From positions 1 to 64,000 of the forward strand of contig JAQXNV010000040.1 in the NCBI GenBank assembly GCA_029098185.1: 64,000 bases of DNA, in the 5' to 3' direction. This DNA comes from Oscillospiraceae bacterium. GTDB lineage: Bacteria; Bacillota; Clostridia; Oscillospirales; Acutalibacteraceae. The translations under genes were made by a program, and so were the position numbers. This document shows, piece after piece, positions 1 through 8,635 of this stretch (within the stretch, counting starts at the first letter, position 1; every line of letters begins with the position of its first letter). Under the pieces are notes generated by a model. The model ran no database searches and had not been told where the DNA came from. It worked only from the letters and a program-made list of their open reading frames with translations.

Positions 1-777
1 AGCCTCAATAAAATCTGGTACACTCGCCAGTACTACGGAACGGTGGCACATAATTCCAAGGCAGTCTATCAGAAATTCATGGGCTGGTATGATAGCAATC
101 CTGTAAACCTCAATCCTCTCACTCCCAGCGATAGTGCGAAGAAGTGGGTTGAGTATCTCGGCGATCCTGACAAGGTGCTGCAGATGGCTAAGGCGGATTT
201 CGACAAGGGGGAGTACCAGTGGGTTGCCGAAGTCACCAACACGATCGTTTTCGCTGACCCGACGAACACCGATGCTCGTTTGCTGTGCGCCGATGCACTG
301 GAGCAGCTGGGCTATCAGGCAGAGTCCGGGCCATGGCGCAATGAGTACCTGACTGCTGCACAGGAACTGCGCTATGGAAATGCCAATTTTACCGATTCAA
401 CGAAGAGCACAGGGTCCATGATCAAAGCACTTTCCGCCCCCATGCTGTTTGACTATATGGCGATTGTAATGGATAAACAAGCATTGGCCAACTACGACTT
501 CATCATGAACGTATCATTGCCCGACGTGGGCGAGCAGCACATGCTCCGAGTGAAAAACGGCGTAATACTGGTATATGCAGATACGCGATCCGATGCAGCG
601 GATATATCCATCACATGCCCGAAGGACGCTCTTTTTGCCATTCTGACCAATAATCAGAAGACCGTTGCGCAAGCCGTCAAGGTAGAGGGAAATGCTGAAC
701 TGCTAACACTGATGATGGAGAATATGAACCAGTTCCCAATTAACGGAACAAATCCGTTCAACATCATCGAGCCGTAA
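1..777 (+). CDS. Linear alkylsulfatase, SdsA1/Bds1 family, C-terminal part (5' end outside window)
   Basis: The frame is open from base 1, so the GTG at 43 in the ORF track is internal and the gene starts upstream of the window. The visible 258 residues match the end of metallo-beta-lactamase-fold alkylsulfatases: a stretch around WYTRQYYGT and NSKAVYQ followed by the helical dimerisation domain (GWYDSNP, KKWVEYLGD) and a final SCP2-like lipid-binding domain from about residue 145. Family members hydrolyse primary alkyl sulfates such as SDS to alcohol and sulfate. The two-zinc catalytic domain lies upstream and cannot be checked. It is followed by a strong terminator, so it ends its transcription unit. 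Function is inferred from the C-terminal domains only. Confidence 0.85.
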   Translation, partial: SLNKIWYTRQYYGTVAHNSKAVYQKFMGWYDSNPVNLNPLTPSDSAKKWVEYLGDPDKVLQMAKADFDKGEYQWVAEVTNTIVFADPTNTDARLLCADALEQLGYQAESGPWRNEYLTAAQELRYGNANFTDSTKSTGSMIKALSAPMLFDYMAIVMDKQALANYDFIMNVSLPDVGEQHMLRVKNGVILVYADTRSDAADISITCPKDALFAILTNNQKTVAQAVKVEGNAELLTLMMENMNQFPINGTNPFNIIEP

Positions 778-799
778 CATTTTCGCCCGATAAAACATA

Positions 800-851
800 A
801 CTGCTCAATCACTTACCGTTTTGCGGTGAGCTATTGAGCAGTCTCTTTTTT
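800..851 (+). terminator. Rho-independent terminator of the alkylsulfatase gene
   Basis: A perfect 10-bp inverted repeat (ACTGCTCAAT / ATTGAGCAGT, 800-809 and 833-842) with an additional inner stem is followed by CTCTTTTTT. It lies 23 bases after the stop codon. Confidence 0.85.
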
Positions 852-892
852 CAGATATTTTGCCATCTTTGCTATAACAGAGCTTACTTTTT

Positions 893-1853
893 TCAGTTTA
901 TTCCTGGAACGGAACGATTCATAACATTGGTGATCGCTGGAACAACAACCTTTTTTCTGGAAGCACATGGTTCTATCTTGTACCAAATTCCTTCATGAAC
1001 CGCCGTGTCATGAAAAGCAGCTTCAAGCACTTCGGCTGCGTCATCGTCTGAAGGGACCAAACAGGTAAATGAGACATCGTCATGGAACACATTGATCTGT
1101 GCAAATGCCATATCCATCCCTGTTGATGCAAGAACAGACGGAAACACATCCTGTATACGCTCTGCCAAATCTTTTACACTCTTTTCATCATAGGCGTTGA
1201 TATTGCCAACGAAATACTTTATTCCGCCATTTTCATATTCCTTCATAAGAAAGCGATGATTCATACATATCCCGGTAAAAAGCATCCACATCCTCTATCC
1301 CTGCCAAATCACTTAGTTCCCTCAAAGCTTCTCTGTCTGCGTAGGTGGTGTTTTCAGACTGAAGATTTTTCGTATCTGAAAGAATCGCCACCATCATTAC
1401 TAGCGCAGTTTGTCGATCAGGTGTGATTCCATAGTTCCGACAACGTATCCAGACAACTGTAGACGTTGCTCCAAGTGGCCTGGCATCATAAATTAGCTGT
1501 CCTGCTGTCATGACGGATCCGTCTGCGTGGTGGTCGATAATGCTGATAATATTCGCATCTTGCAATCCTTCCACGGACTGCATATATTCGCCGTGATCTA
1601 CCAGAACCATATTACATCCGGCTGCGTCTTTAAGCACCTCGGGACGTTCAAGATCGGCTGCATTCAATATATATTTACTCTCGTTATTGATATTACCAAG
1701 AATAACCGGCTGTGCATCGCACCCAAGCTCATGAAGCAAATATGTATATGCAATGGAACTACCAACAGTATCAGAATCTGGACTTTTATGTCCTATGACA
1801 TATATTGTTCCTGTAATCTGACCAAGACCATCCAAGTCGCCCCTGTTTAGCAT
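893..1853 (-). pseudogene. Manganese-dependent inorganic pyrophosphatase-like DHH protein, frameshifted
   Basis: Two overlapping minus-strand ORFs (1233-1853 and 893-1291) together make one DHH/DHHA2 protein. The first carries the N-terminal signatures VIGHKSPDSDT, LVDHGE and IIDHH. The second carries the C-terminal DHHA2 part (KEYENGGIKYF to the end). The first frame runs into a stop after SLSYEGI, and the second picks up in another frame a few bases earlier. Family members normally have about ten residues between SYEG and KEYE, and these are missing here. The junction AAGGAAT fits a deletion between short direct repeats. Intact enzymes hydrolyse PPi to phosphate with Mn2+ or Co2+. The second half has no obvious ribosome site, so an active enzyme is unlikely. 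A sequencing error is possible but would not explain the missing segment. Confidence 0.8.
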
Positions 1854-1980
1854 TATATTTTTTCCTGCTCAGCCTTATATCTACTGAATGCGATGGCTTC
1901 CCCAGCGAAAAAACAGCCTGCTCCTATGGTAATAGCTACCAGAACAATAATCAGTACTTTACACCTTTTTTCTTTGTCAT
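1853..1980 (-). pseudogene. Small single-span membrane protein, frameshifted in an A run
   Basis: An ATG at 1980 with a good ribosome site (GAGGAG, 9 bases upstream) starts MTKKKG and stops after nine codons. Adding one A to the AAAAAA run would give an uninterrupted 42-residue protein: a basic start (MTKKKRCK), one hydrophobic helix (VLIIVLVAITIGAGCFF) and a charged tail ending QEKI. Its TAA would overlap the ATG of the pyrophosphatase gene (TAATG), which is typical translational coupling. Length and spacing therefore support a real small gene that has lost one base, or one read by slippage. No family is recognised. Confidence 0.45.
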
Positions 1981-2743
1981 TTCTACCAGCTCCTCATATT
2001 CCCCTTTTTATCACATCATAAAACAAAATATCTGCTGAAATAAACTTGATGTTTCCAAAAAACTTCATGTACTAATTTGATGCAAAAACCTGTAATATTC
2101 TTTCTTTAATAAACACAGCAATGCGTTATCGTTATAGAGTGCACCCGTATAGGCTGTTCTCATTTATAACTCAGATTAGGCGAATTGTATATAAGAATGT
2201 AAAAACCATTGAAAATAAAGGAGATTTGGAGTACGGATAACAGCCTACTTTGCATTCATTGCGATCACTATTCTGGCCAGGAGAATGTAGCTGTAAGACG
2301 GAAAGTATGCAGAGATGTTTTACTGCAAATAAGACAGTAAGATAGCAAAAAATTTACTACTCTATTACAATTACATTATGGTGTGTAATTTCTCTTTCCT
2401 CTTTTTACCCTTCCCTAAAGGGGAGAGACGGCGCTTTTACGCCCAACATTTTCTCAGCGATGATGAGGCATGGCTGACCAGAACGGAGATTTCTGGGGGA
2501 GCCTGAAAACTGCCGGCTTGCTGACAGACCTGGGCACAGCGGACATCGCCTGATTTTTCAAACTGAACATAGGGAGCAACAGCGCCAGCCGAACAAACCG
2601 GCTGGCGTTTGCTGTGCAGAATACAAAATTCTTTTTGGATTTCTATGATATGTGTCAATGGAAACGGGCTGTGGAACTTGTTACAATAATGATAGCGTTA
2701 TATTTTTGTGAGCGTGTTCCTTTTGGGAAAGAGGTGACCTGTA
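1981..2743. other. Long AT-rich intergenic stretch without a supportable gene
   Basis: About 760 bases separate the decayed pyrophosphatase operon from the next gene. Short open stretches exist (for example around 2410-2510 on the plus strand, reading RRRFYAQHF), but none has a start, ribosome site and recognisable product. The 73-residue minus-strand ORF at 2437-2658 has no support. The base composition differs from the GC-rich body of the window. It looks like the remains of accessory DNA, but I could not identify the source. Confidence 0.4.
2583..2607. terminator. Perfect 9-bp hairpin in the intergenic stretch, possible terminator relic
   Basis: CGCCAGCCG and CGGCTGGCG form a perfect 9-bp stem with a 7-base loop, followed by GTTTGC rather than a long T run. 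It may terminate a lost gene upstream. It is not clearly tied to any intact gene. Confidence 0.35.
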
Positions 2744-3163
2744 TTGAATGTCATTACCATTGTTGATGATGACAACGGTTTGCTGTTCCATCATCGACGG
2801 CTGAGCCAGGACCGTTTGCTGCGGGACTATATCCTACACATGATCGGGGATCGTCGCCTGTGGATGAACGATTATGGGAGCAGATTGTATGGGGAACACC
2901 CCAACATCGTCGTGTCGGAATCGTATCTGACAGCGTGTCCGGCAGAGGATTACTGCCTCGTTGAGGAGGTCGATCCTGCCACCATTGTGGATCGAATTGA
3001 CCGTCTGTACCTATTTCACTGGAACCGCCTCTACCCGTCGGATCTGCAATGTACCCTCTGTTTGGAGCACTGGACTTTGGAGCATACCGATGAATTAAAG
3101 GGTTCCTCGCACAAAAAAATCACACTGGAAGTCTACAAAAAGCATAGGGGGAAGCAATCATGA
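2744..3163 (+). CDS. Conserved small protein of unknown function, coupled to secreted nuclease
   Basis: 139 residues with a TTG start, chosen because GAGGTG lies 7 bases upstream and no ATG fits. The protein has no signal peptide or membrane segment. It opens with MNVITIVDDDNGLLF, contains an aromatic-rich block (LYLFHWNRLYPSD) and ends with GSSHKKITLEVY. I recall proteins of this pattern (DDxxGxxFxxRRxSQD at the start, SSHxKIT near the end) in clostridial genomes, but know no established function. Its stop overlaps the start of the nuclease gene in an ATGA, so the two are probably translated together. The acidic, cytoplasmic character would fit an accessory or protective role for the nuclease, but that is speculation. 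Confidence 0.7.
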   Translation: MNVITIVDDDNGLLFHHRRLSQDRLLRDYILHMIGDRRLWMNDYGSRLYGEHPNIVVSESYLTACPAEDYCLVEEVDPATIVDRIDRLYLFHWNRLYPSDLQCTLCLEHWTLEHTDELKGSSHKKITLEVYKKHRGKQS

Positions 3164-4584
3164 AACAAAAATTCCGCGTATTTTTGGCGGTGTTGTGTAC
3201 GCTGGCCATTACACTAACGCCACTGTCTGTCTCTGTTTCCGCTGCGGAATCGACGGCGGCGGAAACGGTTCTGGAAAGCGATGAACTGGCACGTTGTGAT
3301 GTCAAGATACCAAGCTATACCGGAAAAGCCTACACGGTGTTAAACAACAATGAGCCGTCCTTTACGGCAAAAGAGAAAACAAACACACAGGCCTTTGAGA
3401 CCTACAGCCCTTTGGATGCTCTGGGCAGATGCGGCGTTGCGTATGCCAATATTTGTCCGGAGATCGAGCCGACAGACACGCGGGGAGACATCAGCGCAGT
3501 CCATCCCAGCGGGTGGCAGTCCAACATGGGCTGGGAGCGCTGTCATTTGATCGGCTATCAGTTGTCCGGCGAAAATGCCAACAAGGAGAACCTGATCACC
3601 GGCACCCACTATTTCAATGTCAGTGGGATGCTGCCTTTCGAAAATATGGTAGACGACTATGTGGATGAAACAGGCAATCATGTTCTCTATCGCGTGACAC
3701 CGCATTACACCGGCAAAAATCTGATCGCAGATGGTGTTGAGATGGAGGCCTGGTCAGTAGAAGATCAGGGAGAGGGCATCTGTTTCCACGTATTTTGCCA
3801 CAACGTCCAGCAGAATCGGCAGATCAATTACGCAACGGGAACGGTCAAAGTCTTAAAGCCCACCGTTTCTCTAACAGGCAAAACCGCTACCTATACAGGA
3901 AAATCCATTGCCATCGGCAGTGCTAAGCGAAAGGATACCGCAGGCGCTCTTTCTTATACTTATTATGTAAATAGTAAGTGCACCAGCAAGACGACAAAAC
4001 AAAACAGCGGCGCTGCCAAAACAGGCGGCGCACCGGTCTATGCCGGGACGTACTATGTCAAAGCGACTGCGGCAAAAACAGCCCTGACCACTGCCGCCAC
4101 CAGTAAGGCAGTGAAGCTGGTCGTGAAAGGAAAAACACAGACGATCAGCGGCGGCACTTATCAGAAAACCTATAAACAATCGACATTGGCAAAAAGCAGA
4201 CAGTCGTTCCGGATCGGCGCGAAATCTTCCAGCGGCAACCTGACCTATCAAAAGCAGTCCGGCAGCGGAGCATTGTCCATCAGCGGCAATGGAACCGTAA
4301 CGGTTGCCAAAAATACAGCGCCTGGAACGTATACCGCAAAGGTGAAGATGACGGCTAAAGGAACAAAAGCCTATGCTTCTACAAGTGCGGTTCGAACCAT
4401 TACTGTCCGCGTGACCAAGACAACGACACCAAAGCCTGCCACAAGTTTTGGTACCTGTTATTGGACACCGTCCGGCTCTAAGTATCATTCCACATCCCAT
4501 TGTCCCACCTTATCGAGATCAAGAACCATCTACAGCGGTGCTAATCCGCCCAGTGGATTACAGCCGTGTAAGGTCTGCCATTAA
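3160..4584 (+). CDS. Secreted DNA/RNA non-specific endonuclease with repeat stalk
   Basis: 474 residues. A signal peptide (basic start, hydrophobic core, cut near VSAAES) precedes a beta-beta-alpha-metal nuclease domain at about 45-230. Its core is GWERCHLIGYQLSG followed by NKENLITGTHYFN, the counterpart of the DRGH motif of EndA and NucA, with His as general base and Asn as metal ligand. Here the Gly before His is Cys. Residues 235-420 hold two Ser/Thr/Lys-rich Ig-like repeats. The tail carries a Cys/His cluster (HSTSHCPTL, CKVCH) that could bind zinc or the cell surface. Relatives degrade extracellular DNA and RNA for nutrition or DNA uptake. The start overlaps the upstream gene by 4 bases and a terminator follows. 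Confidence 0.85.
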   Translation: MKQKFRVFLAVLCTLAITLTPLSVSVSAAESTAAETVLESDELARCDVKIPSYTGKAYTVLNNNEPSFTAKEKTNTQAFETYSPLDALGRCGVAYANICPEIEPTDTRGDISAVHPSGWQSNMGWERCHLIGYQLSGENANKENLITGTHYFNVSGMLPFENMVDDYVDETGNHVLYRVTPHYTGKNLIADGVEMEAWSVEDQGEGICFHVFCHNVQQNRQINYATGTVKVLKPTVSLTGKTATYTGKSIAIGSAKRKDTAGALSYTYYVNSKCTSKTTKQNSGAAKTGGAPVYAGTYYVKATAAKTALTTAATSKAVKLVVKGKTQTISGGTYQKTYKQSTLAKSRQSFRIGAKSSSGNLTYQKQSGSGALSISGNGTVTVAKNTAPGTYTAKVKMTAKGTKAYASTSAVRTITVRVTKTTTPKPATSFGTCYWTPSGSKYHSTSHCPTLSRSRTIYSGANPPSGLQPCKVCH

Positions 4585-4590
4585 AGACAC

Positions 4591-4632
4591 AAAGCTCCTC
4601 TACATTGCTAGTGTGTAGGGGAGCTTTTTTTA
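4591..4632 (+). terminator. Rho-independent terminator of the nuclease operon
   Basis: AAAGCTCCTCTACA and TGTGTAGGGGAGCTTTTTTTA form a long stem ending in a T run just after the nuclease stop codon. Confidence 0.85.
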
Positions 4633-4691
4633 GTTTTCACATATTTTCAAGCGACTAGCTTGTCACCGCTCTCCCCTTTGGAAAATTTTCC

Positions 4692-4720
4692 TTGTTTCTT
4701 TTCTATATCTATAATATAAT
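4692..4720 (+). promoter_or_regulatory. Candidate sigma-A promoter of the GH3/MATE/STAS operon
   Basis: TTGTTT (4692-4697), 17 bases, then TATAAT (4715-4720), in a very AT-rich stretch 73 bases before the GH3 start codon. Confidence 0.5.
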
Positions 4721-4793
4721 TATTTAATTATCTATTTATTTTTGTACGAGCATCTTTTATTTAAATACAATCATACCAAAAGGAGGAATCAAC

Positions 4794-6503
4794 ATGGATC
4801 TTTCCACATTATCGGTTGAAGAGATCAATAAATTATCCGCTCAGCAAGGCGCCAAAGCGCTCCAAAAGCTGCGGGAAGAAAGTCTTGATCCCATGACCAT
4901 CAATGAACAGCTTTTAATGACGCTTTTGCGGGACAACGCAGATACGGAGATCGGCAGAAAGTACGACTTTGCTTCCATCCACTCCATTGCAGAATACCAA
5001 AAGCGGGTCCCGGTCAGCACTTATGACGATTACGCAGATTATGTCTATCGAATGCTCTATAACGACGAGACCAATCTGATGACCGCCTACGATGTGCAGC
5101 TCTACACCTCGACTAACGGTACCATGGGCAACCCGAAGATCGTGCCCATGACGGATAAGGCCATTGCGGTGCAGAATTTTTACAATGCCCAGGTCCACAG
5201 CGGCGTCATCAACGAGGGCGTCACAGATTACAGCGGCCATTTCTTATCACTTTTGGAGTGCCGATTCATCGAGACAAAGGGCGGCAAGAACTTCGGCCAC
5301 CTTTCTTCCATCATGCTTCAGGACTCGGCGCCGATAATGCAGCACATCACCTCTACGCCGATGGAAGCGCTGTTCCCCCAGGGCGATACGAATGCCCGGT
5401 ATTTACAGGCTCGGTTCGGCCTGGCCACGGCGGACATCACCTCCATTAACTGCTCTTTCCTCAGCATTGCCGTAGAGCTGCTGCGGTACATTGAAACAGA
5501 ATGGGAGATGCTGGTGGATGACATCGAGCACGGCACCATCAACGAGGACATCCGGATGCCGGAGGAGGTGCGGGAAAAGCTGCTTGAGAGAATCGAGCCT
5601 ATGCCGGAGCGGGCCAAAGAGCTGCGGGAGATCTTCCAGCAGGGCTTTGACGAGCCGTTTGCCCCAAAGGTGTGGAAGAAACTCCGGCTCATTTGCGGTG
5701 TTGGCACCGGCCCCTTTGAGATTTACGACAGTAAGCTGAAGGAACGGTTCGTCAACGATCAGGTCCACTTTTTCTATGCGGGTATCAGTTCAACTGAAGC
5801 GATGTTCTCTGTGCCGGTGTCCCTGGACAGCAAGGACAGCGCTCTGGTGCCAAACAGTGTCTTTTATGAGTTTCTGCCTATGGATGCTAACGGCGATTTT
5901 TCTCAAGTTGTCACGATGGACAAGGTGGAAGTGGGCAAAGAGTATGAGATCATCATGACTAGCCCTTCGGGGCTGTACCGGTATCGCATGGGTGACTGCA
6001 TCCGGATCATGGGAATGTACAACAAGCTGCCGCTGATTCGGATGCAGTACCGTATTGGCAACATGGTGGAGATCATCGACGACCACACCACGGAAGATAT
6101 GCTCACTGCGGCCGTTGTGGATACAGCGAAAAAGTTCCACTTTGACCTGGTGGACTTTACCGTTTACGCCGACCGGGATGCTATGCCGCCGCGGTATGTT
6201 TATCTTTTGGAGATGGGCGATCATCCCGACGGATTGAAGCTGGAGGAGATGCGCCAGTACTTAGACGAAAGGCTTTGCACCTACAGCCCCGACTTGAAGG
6301 AGTATCAGGAAAAGGGCATCGGCGGCCAGACGGGCCTGCATATTTTGCAGGAGGAGACATACCTGCTGTACAAGGACATCATGGTGATGAAGGGGCGGAG
6401 CTTTAGCCAGGTGAAACCGGTCCATATTATCCGCAATAACTTCCAGTATCGATTCTTCTTCAGCCTGATCGACAGAGCATGGGAGGAAGCGGATGACGAA
6501 TAA
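4794..6503 (+). CDS. GH3-family acyl-adenylating (acyl-amide) ligase
   Basis: 569 residues, starting at an ATG with AAGGAGGA 8 bases upstream. All three ATP/AMP-binding motifs of the GH3 branch of the ANL superfamily are visible: YTSTNGTMGNPK near 105, FYAGISSTE near 327, and YRYRMGDCIRI near 400. Plant GH3 enzymes activate a carboxylic acid as acyl-AMP and join it to an amino acid. Bacterial members are mostly uncharacterised, so acid and amine are unknown here. There is no carrier-protein or transmembrane domain, so it is cytosolic. It overlaps the MATE-ATPase gene by 11 bases and leads a three-gene operon, which suggests that the conjugate it makes or removes is linked to transport by the next gene product. 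Confidence 0.85.
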   Translation: MDLSTLSVEEINKLSAQQGAKALQKLREESLDPMTINEQLLMTLLRDNADTEIGRKYDFASIHSIAEYQKRVPVSTYDDYADYVYRMLYNDETNLMTAYDVQLYTSTNGTMGNPKIVPMTDKAIAVQNFYNAQVHSGVINEGVTDYSGHFLSLLECRFIETKGGKNFGHLSSIMLQDSAPIMQHITSTPMEALFPQGDTNARYLQARFGLATADITSINCSFLSIAVELLRYIETEWEMLVDDIEHGTINEDIRMPEEVREKLLERIEPMPERAKELREIFQQGFDEPFAPKVWKKLRLICGVGTGPFEIYDSKLKERFVNDQVHFFYAGISSTEAMFSVPVSLDSKDSALVPNSVFYEFLPMDANGDFSQVVTMDKVEVGKEYEIIMTSPSGLYRYRMGDCIRIMGMYNKLPLIRMQYRIGNMVEIIDDHTTEDMLTAAVVDTAKKFHFDLVDFTVYADRDAMPPRYVYLLEMGDHPDGLKLEEMRQYLDERLCTYSPDLKEYQEKGIGGQTGLHILQEETYLLYKDIMVMKGRSFSQVKPVHIIRNNFQYRFFFSLIDRAWEEADDE

Positions 6504-8259
6504 TAACGCTGTATTTGACGGGAAATTGACTGCCAATAACAAGCTGATCTCCCGTTCCTTCCGGTCTTTGATGATGACCATGATGTTTGCTGGCGTCGTG
6601 GCCATGGCTGGTTCCTTTATCGACGGCGTCGTCATCGGCAACGTTATGGGACAGCAGAGCATGGCCGCTTTCAGTTATGCTTCACCAGTCTTTTTGCTCA
6701 TCGCTTCCCTGGCCGGTATTTTTGCAAACGGCGGCAAGGCGCTCTGCTCTCAGTATATCGGTGAGGAAAAATATGGAGAGGTGCGCAAAAACTTCACCAT
6801 GGCAGGGATCACTGTCATCGTGCTGGGCCTTGTGATCACGGCTGTCTGCATGACGCTTTCTACGCCTATCGCCATGCTGCTGGGCGCCAGAGACGACCTT
6901 GTCCCTCTGGCAGCCGATTATATCTTTGGCCTGGGCATCGGCGCCGTGCCCATTATGCTGATGCAGCTCATCACCAGCTATCTATGTCTTGACAACGCAG
7001 AAAGGCTGTGCTTTTTTGGCGCTGTTTGCATGACTGTCGTCAATATCGGGCTGGACCTGCTCTTTTCCATGGTCTGGCAGGGAGGCCTTTTGGGCATGGG
7101 CCTGGCCACCTCTCTCAGCTATGTGGCGGCACTACTGCTGGAGCTGGTATACTTTTTCCGCAAGGACCGACTGCTGCGGTTATCCCATCCGGGCCGTTGT
7201 GGAAAGCAGCTTTTGCAGCTCACCAAAACCGGATTGCCCAGCGCTGTCAGCCGTGTCTGCTTCAGCGTGGCCAACATCCTGCTCAACTCCATGCTGTTTG
7301 CCTGTGCAGGCGCAGCGGCAGTTTCCGCTTTTTCGGTCCAGTCTACAGTCAATATGTTCGTCAGCGCCATCTTTGCCGGCGTCACCTCGGAGATCTCCGT
7401 CTTTGCCGGCATCTTCTACGGCGAGCGGAACAAGACAGCTTTAAAGGCATCGTTCCTCACGGCCTGCAAATACGGCCTGATTCTGTCGGTGATCTTAGGC
7501 GTGATCATCTTCGCTTTTGCGCCGCAGCTTGCCGGGCTGATCTTAAAATCTGACGGGCAGACGCTGGCCATTGCCGCCAACAGCCTGCGCTTTTTGAGCA
7601 TCAGCCTGCCGACGGAAGTCCTCTCCATGACGCTGATCTACTACTATCTCTCTACCGATAAGGTGCGGCTCTCCCATGCGGGATGTTTGCTCCACAACTT
7701 GATCTTAGTCATTTTGCCAGCTCTGGTCTTAAAGCAGTTTATGGGCATCAACGGCATTTGGCTCAGCGCGCTGATGTCCGGATTGCTGCTGTATCCCACT
7801 ATGCTGCCACTGCTGCATCGGTATGGGGGCGGCTCTCACCTGGAGCGCTGGATGGCGCTGCCAAAAGACTTTATCCCAGCAGACCAGCGTGTCTTTGAGG
7901 TATCCATTACCAATGAGATGAACCAGGTCATGGCGTCTATCGACAGTCTGCGGCAGTTTTGCCAGGACAACGGTGTGGACGAAGAAAGGACCCGGCGCAT
8001 CTGCCTTTCCATGGAGGAGATCGTTGGAAATATTGTCCATCATGGCAGTAAAAAGCCGGGACAGGTGCTCATTGACATCCGTTTTACCACCGGTGGGACA
8101 GATGCGTGTCTGTCTGTGCGGGATAACGGCGTGAAGTTTAATCCGTTATCCTACCAGAATCGGAGCAGCCAATACGGATTACAGATGATCCGGGGCATCA
8201 CCAAGAAGATGACCTATTGCTACACGACCGGCATGAATAACCTGAATCTTTATCTTTAA
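6493..8259 (+). CDS. MATE-family exporter fused to a C-terminal GHKL (anti-sigma-like) ATPase domain
   Basis: 588 residues. Residues 1-440 have about twelve hydrophobic helices in the MATE arrangement (two homologous halves, starting SRSFRSLMMTMMFAGVV with FIDGVVIGN after helix 1). Residues 455-588 form a soluble ATPase domain of the RsbW/SpoIIAB kind: the N box EEIVGNIVHHG and the G1 box RDNGVKFNP are clear, then YGLQMIRG. MATE proteins export cationic drugs or metabolites using Na+ or H+. The ATPase domain normally phosphorylates a STAS protein and holds a sigma factor, and the next gene is exactly such a STAS protein. The start overlaps the GH3 gene and is preceded by GGAGGAAG inside it. 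Fusion places a partner-switch module on a transporter. Confidence 0.88.
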   Translation: MTNNNAVFDGKLTANNKLISRSFRSLMMTMMFAGVVAMAGSFIDGVVIGNVMGQQSMAAFSYASPVFLLIASLAGIFANGGKALCSQYIGEEKYGEVRKNFTMAGITVIVLGLVITAVCMTLSTPIAMLLGARDDLVPLAADYIFGLGIGAVPIMLMQLITSYLCLDNAERLCFFGAVCMTVVNIGLDLLFSMVWQGGLLGMGLATSLSYVAALLLELVYFFRKDRLLRLSHPGRCGKQLLQLTKTGLPSAVSRVCFSVANILLNSMLFACAGAAAVSAFSVQSTVNMFVSAIFAGVTSEISVFAGIFYGERNKTALKASFLTACKYGLILSVILGVIIFAFAPQLAGLILKSDGQTLAIAANSLRFLSISLPTEVLSMTLIYYYLSTDKVRLSHAGCLLHNLILVILPALVLKQFMGINGIWLSALMSGLLLYPTMLPLLHRYGGGSHLERWMALPKDFIPADQRVFEVSITNEMNQVMASIDSLRQFCQDNGVDEERTRRICLSMEEIVGNIVHHGSKKPGQVLIDIRFTTGGTDACLSVRDNGVKFNPLSYQNRSSQYGLQMIRGITKKMTYCYTTGMNNLNLYL

Positions 8260-8286
8260 GCCTATGGCAGAAAAGGAGTGTATCTG

Positions 8287-8595
8287 ATGTTAGAAATCAA
8301 AAAGCAAGTGGAAGGCCAGCAGGTGCAGATCGATCTGATCGGCAACCTGGATACCAACACAGCGCCGGATCTGGACGCTTTGATGAAAACGGTTTTTGAG
8401 GAAGGCGCTAGCGATATTGTGCTGGAGCTTGGCCAATTGAAATATGTGTCCAGTGCGGGCCTGCGCGTGATTTTGCGTGTGCAAAAGAAGATCAATGCCA
8501 TCAAGGGTCGTTTTGTGGTGCGCCACCCCAATGCGATTGTGTCGGAGGTTTTTGCTTCTACCGGCTTTGATGAAATTTTGACCATCGAAAAATAA
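8287..8595 (+). CDS. STAS-domain anti-sigma factor antagonist
   Basis: 102 residues. The track begins at a GTG (8278), but the ATG at 8287 has AAGGAG 9 bases upstream and is preferred. The single STAS domain matches SpoIIAA/RsbV proteins: IDLIGNLDTNTAPDL, then DIVLELGQLKYVSSAGLRVIL, where the Ser in VSSAG is the usual phosphorylation site. Such proteins bind and are phosphorylated by GHKL anti-sigma kinases. The only kinase-like partner nearby is the C-terminal domain of the preceding MATE fusion, 27 bases upstream, so the two probably act together. No sigma factor gene is present in the operon, so the final output is unclear. Confidence 0.9.
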   Translation: MLEIKKQVEGQQVQIDLIGNLDTNTAPDLDALMKTVFEEGASDIVLELGQLKYVSSAGLRVILRVQKKINAIKGRFVVRHPNAIVSEVFASTGFDEILTIEK

Positions 8596-8599
8596 ACAA

Positions 8600-8627
8600 A
8601 AAAGCACCCGGTATGGGTGCTTTTTTC
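8600..8627. terminator. Bidirectional terminator between STAS gene and the C39-like gene
   Basis: AAAAAAGCACCC GGTAT GGGTGCTTTTTT is symmetrical and lies between two convergent genes, so it can stop both. Confidence 0.9.
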
Positions 8628-8635
8628 TTGCCTAT

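Noticed and set aside
2437-2658. 73-residue minus-strand ORF
   Set aside because: No ribosome site or known product; spans a hairpin that looks like a terminator.
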